Shown here: positions 1 to 9,000 of the stretch, piece by piece
Layout of the letters: each line of letters begins with the position of its first letter
How positions within the stretch are numbered: the first letter of the stretch is position 1
From: Candidatus Dactylopiibacterium sp.
GTDB lineage: Bacteria; Pseudomonadota; Gammaproteobacteria; Burkholderiales; Rhodocyclaceae
NCBI GenBank assembly: GCA_031119555.1
Contig: JAVHXQ010000014.1
Span: 1-63,495 of the forward strand
Length of the DNA stretch: 63,495 bases
Direction: 5' to 3'
Program-made: the position numbers and the translations under genes
The notes under the pieces: generated by a model
Told to the model about the DNA's origin: nothing
What the model saw: only the letters and a program-made list of their open reading frames with translations
The model's database searches: none

Positions 1-76
1 GTTGGGGTTGGGGTTGGGGTTGGGGTTGGGGTTGGGGTTGGGGTTGGGGTTGGGGTTGGGGGTTGGGGGTTGGGGG
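1..76. repeat. TTGGGG hexamer array (telomere-like, G-rich)
   Basis: Nine perfect TTGGGG units occupy 2-55, followed by three seven-base TTGGGGG units at 56-76. The array touches the left edge, so its full length is not visible. Four-G runs on one strand make it a strong candidate for G-quadruplex formation. It ends 20 bases before a perfect TATAAT box. The unit equals the ciliate telomere repeat, but everything next to it is bacterial, so it is read as a simple-sequence array. Confidence 0.95.
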
Positions 77-95
77 CGCGGCGGGCGGGTCTGCC

Positions 96-101
96 TATAA
101 T
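96..101 (+). promoter_or_regulatory. candidate -10 box upstream of the 2Fe-2S protein gene
   Basis: Perfect TATAAT, 31 bases before the ATG at 133. No good -35 is present. The nearest TTG-type hexamer is the last repeat unit (70-75), at a 20-base spacing, which is longer than ideal. If used, repeat length would change promoter spacing. Confidence 0.5.
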
Positions 102-132
102 GTGGGCCACCCGCACAAGAAACTCCCGCCCC

Positions 133-447
133 ATGACGAGCCCCTACTTCGAACACCACGTCTTCTTCTGCTGCAACAAGCGCGCGGCGCCCGACACGTC
201 CTGCGAGAACCACGGCGCGAGCGAGCTGCAGGCCTACGCCAAGGACCGCATCAAGGCGCTCGGCCTGAACGGCAAGGGCAGCGTGCGCATCAACAAGGCG
301 GGCTGCCTCGGCCGTTGCGACGACGGCCCGGTGCTGGTCGTATACCCCGAGGGCACGTGGTACACCTACGTGGATCGCGAGGACATCGACGAGATCATCC
401 ACGAGCACATCCAGAACGGCCGCGTCGTGGAGCGCCTGAAGGTATGA
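133..447 (+). CDS. thioredoxin-like [2Fe-2S] ferredoxin family protein
   Basis: A 104-residue cytosolic protein of the thioredoxin-fold 2Fe-2S ferredoxin family. Cysteines at 13/14, 24, 58 and 62 give the family pattern (C-x10-C, then C-x3-C in GCLGRC) that holds the cluster. The C-terminal half has the alternating strand/helix pattern of the fold. The ATG at 133 was chosen over an in-frame upstream start because family members begin just before the first strand and the -10 box lies at 96-101. It overlaps the next gene by 4 bases (ATGA), so the two are translationally coupled. Its electron partner is unknown. Confidence 0.85.
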   Translation: MTSPYFEHHVFFCCNKRAAPDTSCENHGASELQAYAKDRIKALGLNGKGSVRINKAGCLGRCDDGPVLVVYPEGTWYTYVDREDIDEIIHEHIQNGRVVERLKV

Positions 448-1094
448 GCGGCGCCGAGACCCAGCTCATCGATGGCCCCGACGGCGCGATCGAACTCATC
501 GTCGACCTGCCCGACACGCCGCGCGGCATCGCGCTGATATGCCATCCTCATCCGCTCTTCGGCGGCGCGAACACCAACAAGGTGACCTACACGCTGGCGC
601 GCACGCTGCGCGATCTGGGTTACGCGGCGCTGCGGCCGAACTTCCGTGGAGTAGGCCGCTCGGCGGGCACGCACGATCACGGCGGCGCGGAGACGCGCGA
701 CATGCTGGCCGTGCTCGAGTGGGCGCGCGCGCGCTGGCCCGCGCTGGCCGAACCGCCGGTGGTGCTCGCGGGCTTTTCGTTCGGCGCCTTCGTGCAGACG
801 CGCGTGGCGCGCGCACTGCGCGAGGCGGGCACGCCCGCCAGACGGCTGATCCTGGTGGGCACGGCGGCGGGGTTCGTGGAAGGCGCGCGCCAGTACGACA
901 CCGAGGCCGTCGGCCCGGACACGCTGGTCATCCATGGCTCGAAAGACACCACGGTGCCGCTCGCGAACGTGCTGGCCTGGGCCGAGCCGCTCGAGGTGCC
1001 GGTGATGGTGGTGCCGGGCGCCGAGCATTTCTTCCATGGGCGGCTGCACATCCTGCGCAACATCATCGAGCGGGCCTCCTGCGAGTGTGATTGA
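444..1094 (+). CDS. alpha/beta hydrolase
   Basis: A 216-residue serine hydrolase of the compact cytosolic alpha/beta fold. HPHP at 34-37 forms the oxyanion region. The nucleophile elbow is G110-F-S112-F-G114, a likely acid is D168 (HGSKD) and the catalytic histidine is H195 in GAEHFFHG. The substrate cannot be told from sequence; related proteins are annotated as esterases or peptidase-like hydrolases. The start overlaps the stop of the 2Fe-2S gene by 4 bases, so they form one operon, a pairing I recall from other betaproteobacteria. Confidence 0.85.
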   Translation: MSGAETQLIDGPDGAIELIVDLPDTPRGIALICHPHPLFGGANTNKVTYTLARTLRDLGYAALRPNFRGVGRSAGTHDHGGAETRDMLAVLEWARARWPALAEPPVVLAGFSFGAFVQTRVARALREAGTPARRLILVGTAAGFVEGARQYDTEAVGPDTLVIHGSKDTTVPLANVLAWAEPLEVPVMVVPGAEHFFHGRLHILRNIIERASCECD

Positions 1095-1198
1095 AACGCG
1101 ACACCGGCCTGCGCAAACTGCCGCGCGCCCGTGCCGGGGCGACGCGGCCCGTGTAGGCTCGGGAGGCATCCATTCGCTGTCCGTTCCGGAGATCCGCC

Positions 1199-1807
1199 AT
1201 GAAGCTCATTGGCTCGCTGACCAGCCCGTACGTGCGCAAGATCCGCGTCCTTCTGCTCGAGAAGGGCATTCCTTTCCAGTTCGTCAATGATTCGCCGTGG
1301 GAGGCAGACACCCGCGTGGGGGATTTCAACCCGCTGGGCAAGGTGCCGGTGATCGTGAGCGAAGAGCACGAGATCTTCTTCGACTCGCCGATCATTGCCG
1401 ACTACCTCGACACCCTGGGCGTCTATGCGCCGCAGTTGCCGGCCGATGCGCTCGAAGCCCTGCGCGTCCGCCAGCTCGAAGCGCTCGCCGACGGCATCAC
1501 CGACGCCGCCGTGGCCTGGCTGCTCGAAACGCGCCGCGCCGCGAACCAGCAGGATGCGCGCGTCATCGAACGCCAGCGCGAGAAGGTCGAGCGCGGCCTG
1601 GACCGCCTCGACGCACGCCTCGTGCAGGCGGAGTGGCTGCACGGACAGGCCTTCTCGCGCGCCGACATCGCCACGGCCTGCGGCCTGCTGTGGCTGGATT
1701 TCCGTCTGCCCCACTTCGACTGGCGCGGCAGCCGGCCGCACCTGGCCGCCTATGTGGCGCGCCTGGCCGAACGGCCGAGCTTCGCGATGACCCCTCCGCT
1801 CGCCTGA
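1199..1807 (+). CDS. glutathione S-transferase family protein (YibF-like)
   Basis: A 202-residue soluble GST. The N-terminal thioredoxin-like domain (about 1-80) starts with the SLTSPYVRKIR helix motif, with S9 or T8 at the catalytic position, and contains the cis-proline segment KVPVIV and the glutathione-binding FDSPIIADYL. The all-helical C-terminal domain follows (about 85-200) with the conserved RADIATAC segment. It most resembles the E. coli YibF type, whose physiological substrate is unclear. GGAG lies 9 bases before the ATG. It stands alone, 104 bases after the hydrolase gene. Confidence 0.88.
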   Translation: MKLIGSLTSPYVRKIRVLLLEKGIPFQFVNDSPWEADTRVGDFNPLGKVPVIVSEEHEIFFDSPIIADYLDTLGVYAPQLPADALEALRVRQLEALADGITDAAVAWLLETRRAANQQDARVIERQREKVERGLDRLDARLVQAEWLHGQAFSRADIATACGLLWLDFRLPHFDWRGSRPHLAAYVARLAERPSFAMTPPLA

Positions 1808-1889
1808 CCCCGGGCCGGGCCGCGCGCCCGGCCTTCTCGCCGCACCCGGCGGCCGCCATCGTTTCACTCCCACGGAATCTTCCTGGAAC

Positions 1890-3383
1890 ATGTCCCCGCG
1901 AAACGCCGCGCGCCGCCTCCGCCACTTCTTCCTGCTGCTGCCCGCCACTGCCGCCGCCCAGGCGCCCGTGGCGACTCCCGTTGCCGATCCGCTGCACTGG
2001 CCGCTCACCGCGCTGCTCGTGCTGGCCTTGCTCGCCTGCCTCTACCGGCTGCGACGGGCGCGCCGCGCCGAAGCCGCCGCGCGCACGGCGCTGGGTGCCC
2101 GCGCCGAGCAGCTGGAGCGGGCGGAGCAGCGCCTCACCGCGCATTTCCAGTTCAGCCCGATCCCGCTCAGCCTTTCGGTGCTGGACGACGGCCGCTACCT
2201 CAAGGTCAATCCGGCCTGGGAAGCCATGTCGGGCTGGTCCTCGGCCGAGGCCGTGGGGCGCTCGTCGGTCGAGCTTGGCCTGTGGCTCGATCCCTCCGAC
2301 CGCGAACGCCTCGTGCGCGAACTCGCCGAAGGTGCCAGCGTGGTCACGCGCCAGATACGCCTGCGCATGCGCGACGGTTCCCTGCGCGACGTGCTCTACA
2401 ACGGCGCGGTGCTGGACGACAACGGCCGCCTGTGCCTGTTCGGCGCCTTCATCGACCTTACCGAACAGCTCGCCGCGCAGGCCGGCCTGCGGACCCTCAA
2501 CGAAGCGCTCGAAGCCCGCGTGGCCGAGCGCACCCAAGGGCTGGAGACCGCCAACCGCCTCCTCGCCGAGAACCTGGACACCCTGCAGCGCACGCGCGAC
2601 GAGCTGGTCCAGGCGGGCGCCATGGCCTCCCTGGGCCGCACCGTGGCGGGCATCTCGCACGAGCTCAACACGCCGGTCAGCAACGCGCGCACGGCCAACA
2701 GCACCCTGGCCGACCGCGTGCATGAGTTCCGCGAAGACCACCGCGCGCAGCTCCCGGCGCGCGAATCCCTCGACATCTTCCTCGACGATCTGGAGTACGG
2801 CACGCGCGTGACGGGCCACGGCCTCGCGCGCGCCGAAGAGCTGATCTCCAGCTTCAAGCAGGTGGCCACCGACCAGACTTCCGAGCGGCGCCGCACCTTC
2901 GTGCTCGACACCCTGGTCAACGACGTGCTCAACACCCTGCGCCCCATGCTCAGGCCGCATCCCTACGAACTGCACGTGCGGCTGGACCAGCAGATCCTCA
3001 TGGACAGCTACCCCGGTCCGCTCGGCCAGGTCATCACCAATCTCGTCAACAACGCGCTTCATCATGGCTTCCAGGGCCGCAACCACGGCACCCTGCGCGT
3101 GAGCGCGCTCTCGCGCGGCGAAAGCGAAGTCGAGATCCTCGTCGAGGACAATGGCGAAGGCATCGCGCGCGAACATCTGCCGCGCCTCTTCGACCCCTTC
3201 TTCACGACGCGGCTCGACCAGGGCGGCTCGGGCCTGGGCCTCACGATCGCGCGGCGCCTCGTCATGCGCACTCTGGGCGGCAGCCTGGAGGTGTCGTCCG
3301 ACGTGGGGCACGGCGCCAGCTTCCGCGTGCGCCTGCCGCGCGTCGCGCCCGAAGGCAGCGTGGCCGACGAGACGGGCTGGTAA
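1890..3383 (+). CDS. PAS-domain sensor histidine kinase (orphan)
   Basis: A 497-residue membrane kinase. A hydrophobic N-terminus (11-23) is followed by a membrane helix at about 37-53. A PAS domain (about 87-195), a coiled coil, a HisKA domain with the phospho-acceptor His in GISHELNTP (about residue 254) and a HATPase domain (DNGEGI, FDPFFTT, GSGLGLT) follow. The start of the H-box (HELNTPVSN) and the stretches SFKQVA-DQT and SYPGPLGQV recur almost exactly in the larger kinase at 36099-38921, so the two share a catalytic-core subfamily. No response regulator lies next to it; cutA starts 9 bases downstream. Confidence 0.9.
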   Translation: MSPRNAARRLRHFFLLLPATAAAQAPVATPVADPLHWPLTALLVLALLACLYRLRRARRAEAAARTALGARAEQLERAEQRLTAHFQFSPIPLSLSVLDDGRYLKVNPAWEAMSGWSSAEAVGRSSVELGLWLDPSDRERLVRELAEGASVVTRQIRLRMRDGSLRDVLYNGAVLDDNGRLCLFGAFIDLTEQLAAQAGLRTLNEALEARVAERTQGLETANRLLAENLDTLQRTRDELVQAGAMASLGRTVAGISHELNTPVSNARTANSTLADRVHEFREDHRAQLPARESLDIFLDDLEYGTRVTGHGLARAEELISSFKQVATDQTSERRRTFVLDTLVNDVLNTLRPMLRPHPYELHVRLDQQILMDSYPGPLGQVITNLVNNALHHGFQGRNHGTLRVSALSRGESEVEILVEDNGEGIAREHLPRLFDPFFTTRLDQGGSGLGLTIARRLVMRTLGGSLEVSSDVGHGASFRVRLPRVAPEGSVADETGW

Positions 3384-3392
3384 GCTCGCGCG

Positions 3393-3731
3393 ATGCCCAC
3401 CGACACCCCGCTCCTCGTGCTCTGCCAGGCGCCCGACGCCGATACCGCCGCGCGCCTCGCGCGCCTGCTCGTGGAACGCCGGCTCGCCGCCTGTGTCAAC
3501 CAGCTTGCCGCCTGCCGCTCTGTCTATCGCTGGGAGGGCCGGATCGAAGCCGCCGACGAAGTGCCGCTGCTCATCAAGACCACGCAGGCGCGTTATGCCG
3601 CGCTGGAAGCCACGCTGCGCGCCGAGCACCCTTACGAGCTGCCCGAGATCATCGCCCTGCCGCTGACCGCCGGCCTGCCGGATTACCTCGACTGGATTGG
3701 CCGCGAGACCGGAACCGGACAAGAAGAATGA
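3393..3731 (+). CDS. cutA: divalent cation tolerance protein CutA
   Basis: A 112-residue trimeric ferredoxin-like fold protein. The family signature is clear: ACVNQL at 33-38, YRWEGRI at 45-51, then the DEVPLLIKT strand and HPYELPEII at 79-87. CutA binds copper or other divalent metals in vitro and has been linked to copper tolerance and to membrane thiol redox in E. coli. In many proteobacteria it sits directly before dsbD, as here: its TGA overlaps the dsbD ATG by 4 bases, giving coupled translation. Confidence 0.95.
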   Translation: MPTDTPLLVLCQAPDADTAARLARLLVERRLAACVNQLAACRSVYRWEGRIEAADEVPLLIKTTQARYAALEATLRAEHPYELPEIIALPLTAGLPDYLDWIGRETGTGQEE

Positions 3732-5569
3732 TGAAGCGCCTCCTGCTGCTGATCACCCTGCTGTGCTGCCTGCGCGGCGCCTCCGCCGCGCAACCCGAAC
3801 CGCTGCCGCCCGACCAGGCCTACCGCCTCGTTGCCAGCCTCGTCGACGCGCGCCAGATCGCCGTGCGCTTCACGATCGCGCCGGGCTATTACCTGTACCG
3901 CGACAAGCTCGCCTTCCGCCTCGAAGGCGACGGGCAGACGCTCGCGGCCGTCGAACTTCCGCCCGGGCTGGATCACGAGGACCGCTTCTTCGGCAAGCAG
4001 CCCATCTACCGGGGCACGCTGCAGCTCACGCTGCCGCTCGCCGAACCCGCCCGCCTGCCGCTCACGCTGGTCGTCAGCCATCAGGGCTGCGCCGATTTCG
4101 GCCTCTGCTACCCGCCCAGCGAGGTGCCGGTCGCGCTCGCGATGGCCAACATGTCGCAGGCGGCGGACACCGGCGCGCGCGGCGCCGTGCTGATCGAGGC
4201 GCTGGCGGCCCCCGCGCTGGCGCAGGACCGCCCCGCCACGGCGGCCGACATCGCGCCGGCCGAAGCGACCGCCTCGGCGCAGCCCTCCGCCGACGATGCC
4301 GACGGCATTGCGCGCCTGCTCGACGGCGGCGACCTCGCCCTCATCCTCGCGAGCTTCTTCGGCTTCGGCCTGCTGCTCGCCTTCACGCCCTGCACGCTGC
4401 CCATGCTGCCCATCCTGTCGGGCATCATCGTCGGCCACGGCCACCGCATCGGCCACGGCCGCACCTTCGCGCTGTGCGCGGCCTACGTGCTGGGCATGGC
4501 CGCGACCTACGCGGGCGCGGGCGTGGCGGCGGGTTTTTCGGGGCAACTGCTGTCGGCCTGGCTGCAGAACGTGTGGGTGCTGGGCGCTTTCGCCGCGCTC
4601 TTCGTGCTGCTCGCGCTCGCGATGTTCGGCGTCTACGAGCTGCAGTTGCCCGCGCGCTGGCAGCAGCGCCTCTCCGCCAGCGCCGGGCGCCACGGCGGCT
4701 CGCTGCCGCAGCTGGCGGTCATGGGGGCGATCTCGGCGCTCATCGTCGGCCCCTGCGTGGCCGCGCCGCTCGCGGGCGCGCTGCTCTACATCGCCCGCAG
4801 CCACGATGCCGTGCTCGGCGGCCTGGCGCTCTTCGCGCTGGGCCTGGGCATGGGCGTGCCGCTGATCGCCATCGGCGTGGCGGCACGCCGCTTCCTGCCC
4901 CGCCCGGGGCCGTGGATGACGCTCGTGCAGCGCTTCTTCGGCTTCCTGCTGCTCGCCACCGCGCTGTATCTCGTGGCGCCACTGCTGCCGCCGCTCGTGA
5001 CGATGCTGGGCTGGGGAGCACTGCTGGTGTTCGCGGGCGTCTTCCTGCGCGCGCTCGACCGGCTGCCCGCGCAAGCGGACACGGCGGCACGCTTCTTCAA
5101 GGCGCTGGGCGTGCTGGCGCTGATCGCCGGGGCCGCCATCGTGGTGGGCGGGCTCGCCGGCGGGCGCGATCCCCTGCGGCCGCTCGCGGCCCTGCGCGGC
5201 GAGGCGGCGCCGGTTTTCGAGCGCATCCGCGACAGCGCGGAGCTCGACGCGCGCATCGCCGCCAGCAGCAAGCCCGTGATGTTCGATTTCTACGCCGACT
5301 GGTGCGTCTCCTGCCGCGAGATGGAGCACCGCACCTTCTCCGATCCGCGCGTGAGCGCGCAGCTGGCGGGTTTCACGCTGCTGCAGGTGGACGTGACCGC
5401 CAACACCCCCGCGCACCGCGAGCTGCTGCGCCGCTTCGGCCTCTTCGGCCCGCCGGGCATCCTGTTCTTCCCACCCGGCGGCGAAGAGCTGCGCACGCGC
5501 CGCGTCGTGGGTTTCCTCGGCCCCGAGCGCTTCGCCGAAGTGCTGGCGGCGATCCCCGCACGCAACTGA
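3728..5569 (+). CDS. dsbD: thiol:disulfide interchange protein DsbD
   Basis: A 613-residue inner-membrane electron conduit that passes reducing power from cytosolic thioredoxin to periplasmic DsbC/DsbG-type partners. A signal peptide (1-20) precedes the periplasmic alpha domain with redox Cys C121 and C127 (HQGCADFGLC). The polytopic beta domain carries C222 (FTPCTLPM) and C343 (GPCVAAP). The C-terminal thioredoxin-like gamma domain has the active site WC526-VSC529. All six redox cysteines are present. It is coupled to cutA and followed after 7 bases by a RidA-family gene, so the three probably form one operon. Confidence 0.96.
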   Translation: MMKRLLLLITLLCCLRGASAAQPEPLPPDQAYRLVASLVDARQIAVRFTIAPGYYLYRDKLAFRLEGDGQTLAAVELPPGLDHEDRFFGKQPIYRGTLQLTLPLAEPARLPLTLVVSHQGCADFGLCYPPSEVPVALAMANMSQAADTGARGAVLIEALAAPALAQDRPATAADIAPAEATASAQPSADDADGIARLLDGGDLALILASFFGFGLLLAFTPCTLPMLPILSGIIVGHGHRIGHGRTFALCAAYVLGMAATYAGAGVAAGFSGQLLSAWLQNVWVLGAFAALFVLLALAMFGVYELQLPARWQQRLSASAGRHGGSLPQLAVMGAISALIVGPCVAAPLAGALLYIARSHDAVLGGLALFALGLGMGVPLIAIGVAARRFLPRPGPWMTLVQRFFGFLLLATALYLVAPLLPPLVTMLGWGALLVFAGVFLRALDRLPAQADTAARFFKALGVLALIAGAAIVVGGLAGGRDPLRPLAALRGEAAPVFERIRDSAELDARIAASSKPVMFDFYADWCVSCREMEHRTFSDPRVSAQLAGFTLLQVDVTANTPAHRELLRRFGLFGPPGILFFPPGGEELRTRRVVGFLGPERFAEVLAAIPARN

Positions 5570-5576
5570 CACCACC

Positions 5577-5933
5577 ATGACCTCCGCCCTCCAGCGTCTG
5601 AACCCCACCGCCCGCTACGCCGACGCCACGATCTTCAACGGCATCGTGCAGGCCGTCGAAGTACCGGCCGGCGGCGAGGACATCCGCGCGCAAACCGCCA
5701 GCCTGCTCGCCGCCCTCGACGCCACGCTCGTGCAGGCCGGCAGCGGCAGGCACCGCCTGCTGATGGCCACGGTCTACCTGACCGACATGGGGGACTACGC
5801 GGGCATGAACGATGTCTGGCAAAGCTGGTTGCCGCCGGAGTGCGCACCGGCCCGCGCCTGCGTGCAGGTGGCGGCCCTCGCCGACCCCGCGTGGCGCGTG
5901 GAGATCGCGGTCACGGCCGCCGTCGGGGGCTGA
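5577..5933 (+). CDS. RidA/YjgF/UK114 family protein
   Basis: A 118-residue member of the YjgF/RidA fold, which usually hydrolyses reactive enamine/imine intermediates or serves related roles. Visible features are the N-terminal ARYADATIFNGIV strand, the central TVYLTDMGDYAGMND segment and the C-terminal PARACVQVAAL strand, whose arginine corresponds to the catalytic arginine of active RidA. The divergent N-terminus (VEVP in place of the usual SGQxP) suggests one of the side subfamilies rather than RidA itself. It begins 7 bases after dsbD. Confidence 0.85.
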   Translation: MTSALQRLNPTARYADATIFNGIVQAVEVPAGGEDIRAQTASLLAALDATLVQAGSGRHRLLMATVYLTDMGDYAGMNDVWQSWLPPECAPARACVQVAALADPAWRVEIAVTAAVGG

Positions 5934-5969
5934 CCCCCGCACCGATACCCGCGCCCCGGGGCGGGTCGC

Positions 5970-5994
5970 CTTTGCCCGCGCAAAGCCCTAGAAT
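5970..5994 (+). promoter_or_regulatory. inverted repeat and -10 box before the fused dehydrogenase gene
   Basis: CTTTGC-CCGC-GCAAAG (5970-5985) is a perfect 6-base inverted repeat sitting where a -35 would be. Four bases later comes TAGAAT (5989-5994), a good -10 about 46 bases before the ATG at 6040. The repeat could be an operator or the end of the preceding transcript; it has no T-run. Confidence 0.35.
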
Positions 5995-6039
5995 GAGCCC
6001 GCCGTCGCCCCCGGCGGCTATTCACAAAGCGCCCCCACC

Positions 6040-9000
6040 ATGCAAGTCGCCCCCGAATTCCTGAGCGCGCAGGCCCCCGTGCGCCTGCGCGAGATCCCCT
6101 ATAACTACACGTCCTTCTCCGACCGCGAGATCGTGATCCGCCTGCTCGGCGCCGACATGTGGGCGGTGCTGGACGCGCTGCGCAGCGAACGCGTCACGGG
6201 GCGCTCGGCGCGCATGCTCTACGAGGTGCTGGGCGACATCTGGGTCGTGCAGCGCAATCCGTACCTCGAGGACGATCTGCTCGACAATCCGCCGCGCCGC
6301 GCGGCCTTGCTCGAAGCGCTGCGTCACCGCCTCAACGAAGTCGAGAAGCGGCGCCTCGAAACCCGCGCCGAAGACCCCGAGCGCAGCGAGAAGGTCGGCC
6401 TGCTGGTGGCCGCCGCGCGTGCCGCCGTCGACCGCTTCGCGACGCATTTCGACGACACCGCCGCGTTGCGCGCGCGTGCGATGCGCCAGTTCGCGCGCCA
6501 CACCCGGCGCGACAACATCGCCTTCGACGGCTACGCGCGCGTGGCCCACGTCACCGACGCCACCGACTGGCGCGTCGAGTACCCCTTCGTGGTGCTGACG
6601 CCCGATACCGAGGACGAGATCGGCCATCTCGTGCGCGACTGCATCGCGCTGGGTCTCACGATCATTCCGCGCGGCGGCGGCACGGGCTACACGGGCGGTG
6701 CCGTTCCGCTCACGCCGCGCGCGGCGGTCATCAACACCGAGAAGCTCATCGACATCGGCCGCGTCGACACCGCCACCGAACTGCCCGGCGTGGCGCAGCC
6801 CCATGCCACCGTCTTCACGGGGGCGGGCGTGGTCACGCGCCGCGTCATGGATCTCGCCGACGAGCACGGCCTCGTCTTCGCCTGCGACCCCACCTCGGCC
6901 GACGCCTCATGCATCGGCGGCAACATCGCGATGAACGCCGGCGGCAAGAAGGCCGTGCTGTGGGGTACCGCGCTCGACAATCTGGCGAGCTGGCGGATGG
7001 TCACGCCGGACGGCAACTGGCTCGAAGTGGAACGCCTGAACCACAACCTCGGCAAGATCCACGACCAGGCCGAGGTGATGTTCCGCCTCAAGCGCTTCGA
7101 CCCCACGGGCCGCACGCTGCTGGGCGAGGAATTCCTCACGCTGCCCGGCGAGCGCTTCCGCAAGGTGGGGCTCGGCAAGGACGTGACCGACAAGTTCCTC
7201 GGCGGCCTGCCCGGCATCCAGAAGGAAGGCTGCGACGGCATCATCACGAGCGCGCGCTGGCTGCTGCACCGTCTGCCCGAGCACACGCGCACGGTCTGCC
7301 TGGAGTTCTTCGGGCAGGTGCGCGAAGCCGTGCCCGCCATCGTCGAAATCAAGGATTTCATCGATACCCTGCCCAAGACGGGCGCCGCGCGCGTGATGCT
7401 CGCGGGCCTGGAGCACCTCGACGAGCGCTACGTGAAGGCCGTCGGCTACGCGACCAAGGCCAAGCGCCACGGCCGCCCGAAGATGGTGCTGATCGGCGAC
7501 ATCGTCGGCGACGACGAAGCCGGCGTGGCGCAGGCGGCCTCCGAGGTGGTGCGCCTGTGCAACGCGCGCGGCGCCGAGGGCTTCATCGCCGTGAGCGCCG
7601 AGACGCGCAAGAAATTCTGGCTCGACCGCTCGCGCACGGCGGCCATCGCGCGCCACACCAACGCCTTCAAGATCAACGAGGACGTCGTCATTCCGCTGCC
7701 GCGCATGGGTGACTACTGCGACGGCATCGAACGCATCAACATCGAGCTTTCGATCCGCAACAAGCTTCGCCTGGCGGACGCGCTCGCGGCCTTCTTCGAG
7801 GGCGATCTGCCGCTGCGCGCCTACGAGGCGCTCGAAAAGGAAGAACTCATCGGCGACCGCCGCGAACGTGCGCTGGAACTCATCGGCGCCGTGCGTGCGC
7901 GCTGGCAGTGGGTTCTCGACCAGCTCGACCTGCCGCTCGCCGAGGCCGAGGCCGGCTTCGCGGCGCACGGCATCGTGGCCACCGCGCTCGAGAACCGCGC
8001 GGCCGCGCCCACGCTCTTCCATCGCGTGCAGGATCACTCCGTGCGCATCTCGTGGAAGCACGAACTCAAGGAAGGCATCGAGAAGATCTTCGAGGGTAAC
8101 ACCTACCGGCCCATCCTCGAACGCGCCGACGCGATCCACAAGGAAGAGCTGCGCGGGCGCGTCTTCGTGGCGCTGCACATGCACGCGGGCGACGGCAACG
8201 TGCACACCAACCTGCCGGTGAACTCCGACCATTACGCGATGCTGCAGGAAGCCAACGCGGCCGTCGAACGCATCATGCACCTCGCGCGCGCGCTGGGTGG
8301 CGTGGTCTCGGGCGAGCATGGCATCGGCATCACCAAGTACGAGTTCCTCACCCCCGAGGAACTCGCGCCCTTCCACGCCTACAAGGCGAAGGTCGACCCC
8401 GGCAACCGCTTCAACGCCGGCAAGCTCATGCCCGGCGCCGACCTCTCGAACGCCTACACGCCCAGCTTCAACCTCATGGGCTTCGAGTCGCTGATCATGC
8501 AGCAGAGCGACATCGGCGCGATCGCCGATTCCGTCTCGGCCTGCCTGCGCTGCGGCAAGTGCAAGCCGGTGTGCTCCACGCACGTGCCCCGCGCCAACCT
8601 GCTCTATTCGCCGCGCAACAAGATCCTGGCCACGTCGCTGCTCGTCGAGGCCTTCCTCTACGAAGAGCAGACCCGCCGCGGCGTCTCGATCCGGCACTGG
8701 GAAGAGTTCGAGGACGTGGGCGACCACTGCACGATCTGCCACAAGTGCTACACGCCCTGCCCCGTGGACATCGATTTCGGCGACGTCTCCATGGCCATGC
8801 GCAGCCTGCTGCGCAAGATGGGCAAGCAGCGCTTCAACCCGGCCAAGAGCCTGGCGATGGCCTTCCTCAACACGACCTCGCCCGAGAAGATCAAGTTCCT
8901 GCGCAAGACCAGCATCGAATGGGCCTACAAGGCCCAGCGCGTCGCCGTGGACCTCATGCGCCCGCTCACGCGCGCCTCCACGCGCCAGCCGCCGGCCTCG

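Noticed and set aside
1..76. A true chromosome telomere (linear replicon end)
   Set aside because: The unit equals a ciliate telomere, but bacterial linear ends are hairpins or protein-capped; a simple repeat at an assembly break is likelier.
1563..3722. 719-residue minus-strand open frame opposite the first histidine kinase
   Set aside because: Overlaps three well-supported plus-strand genes; no recognisable motif.
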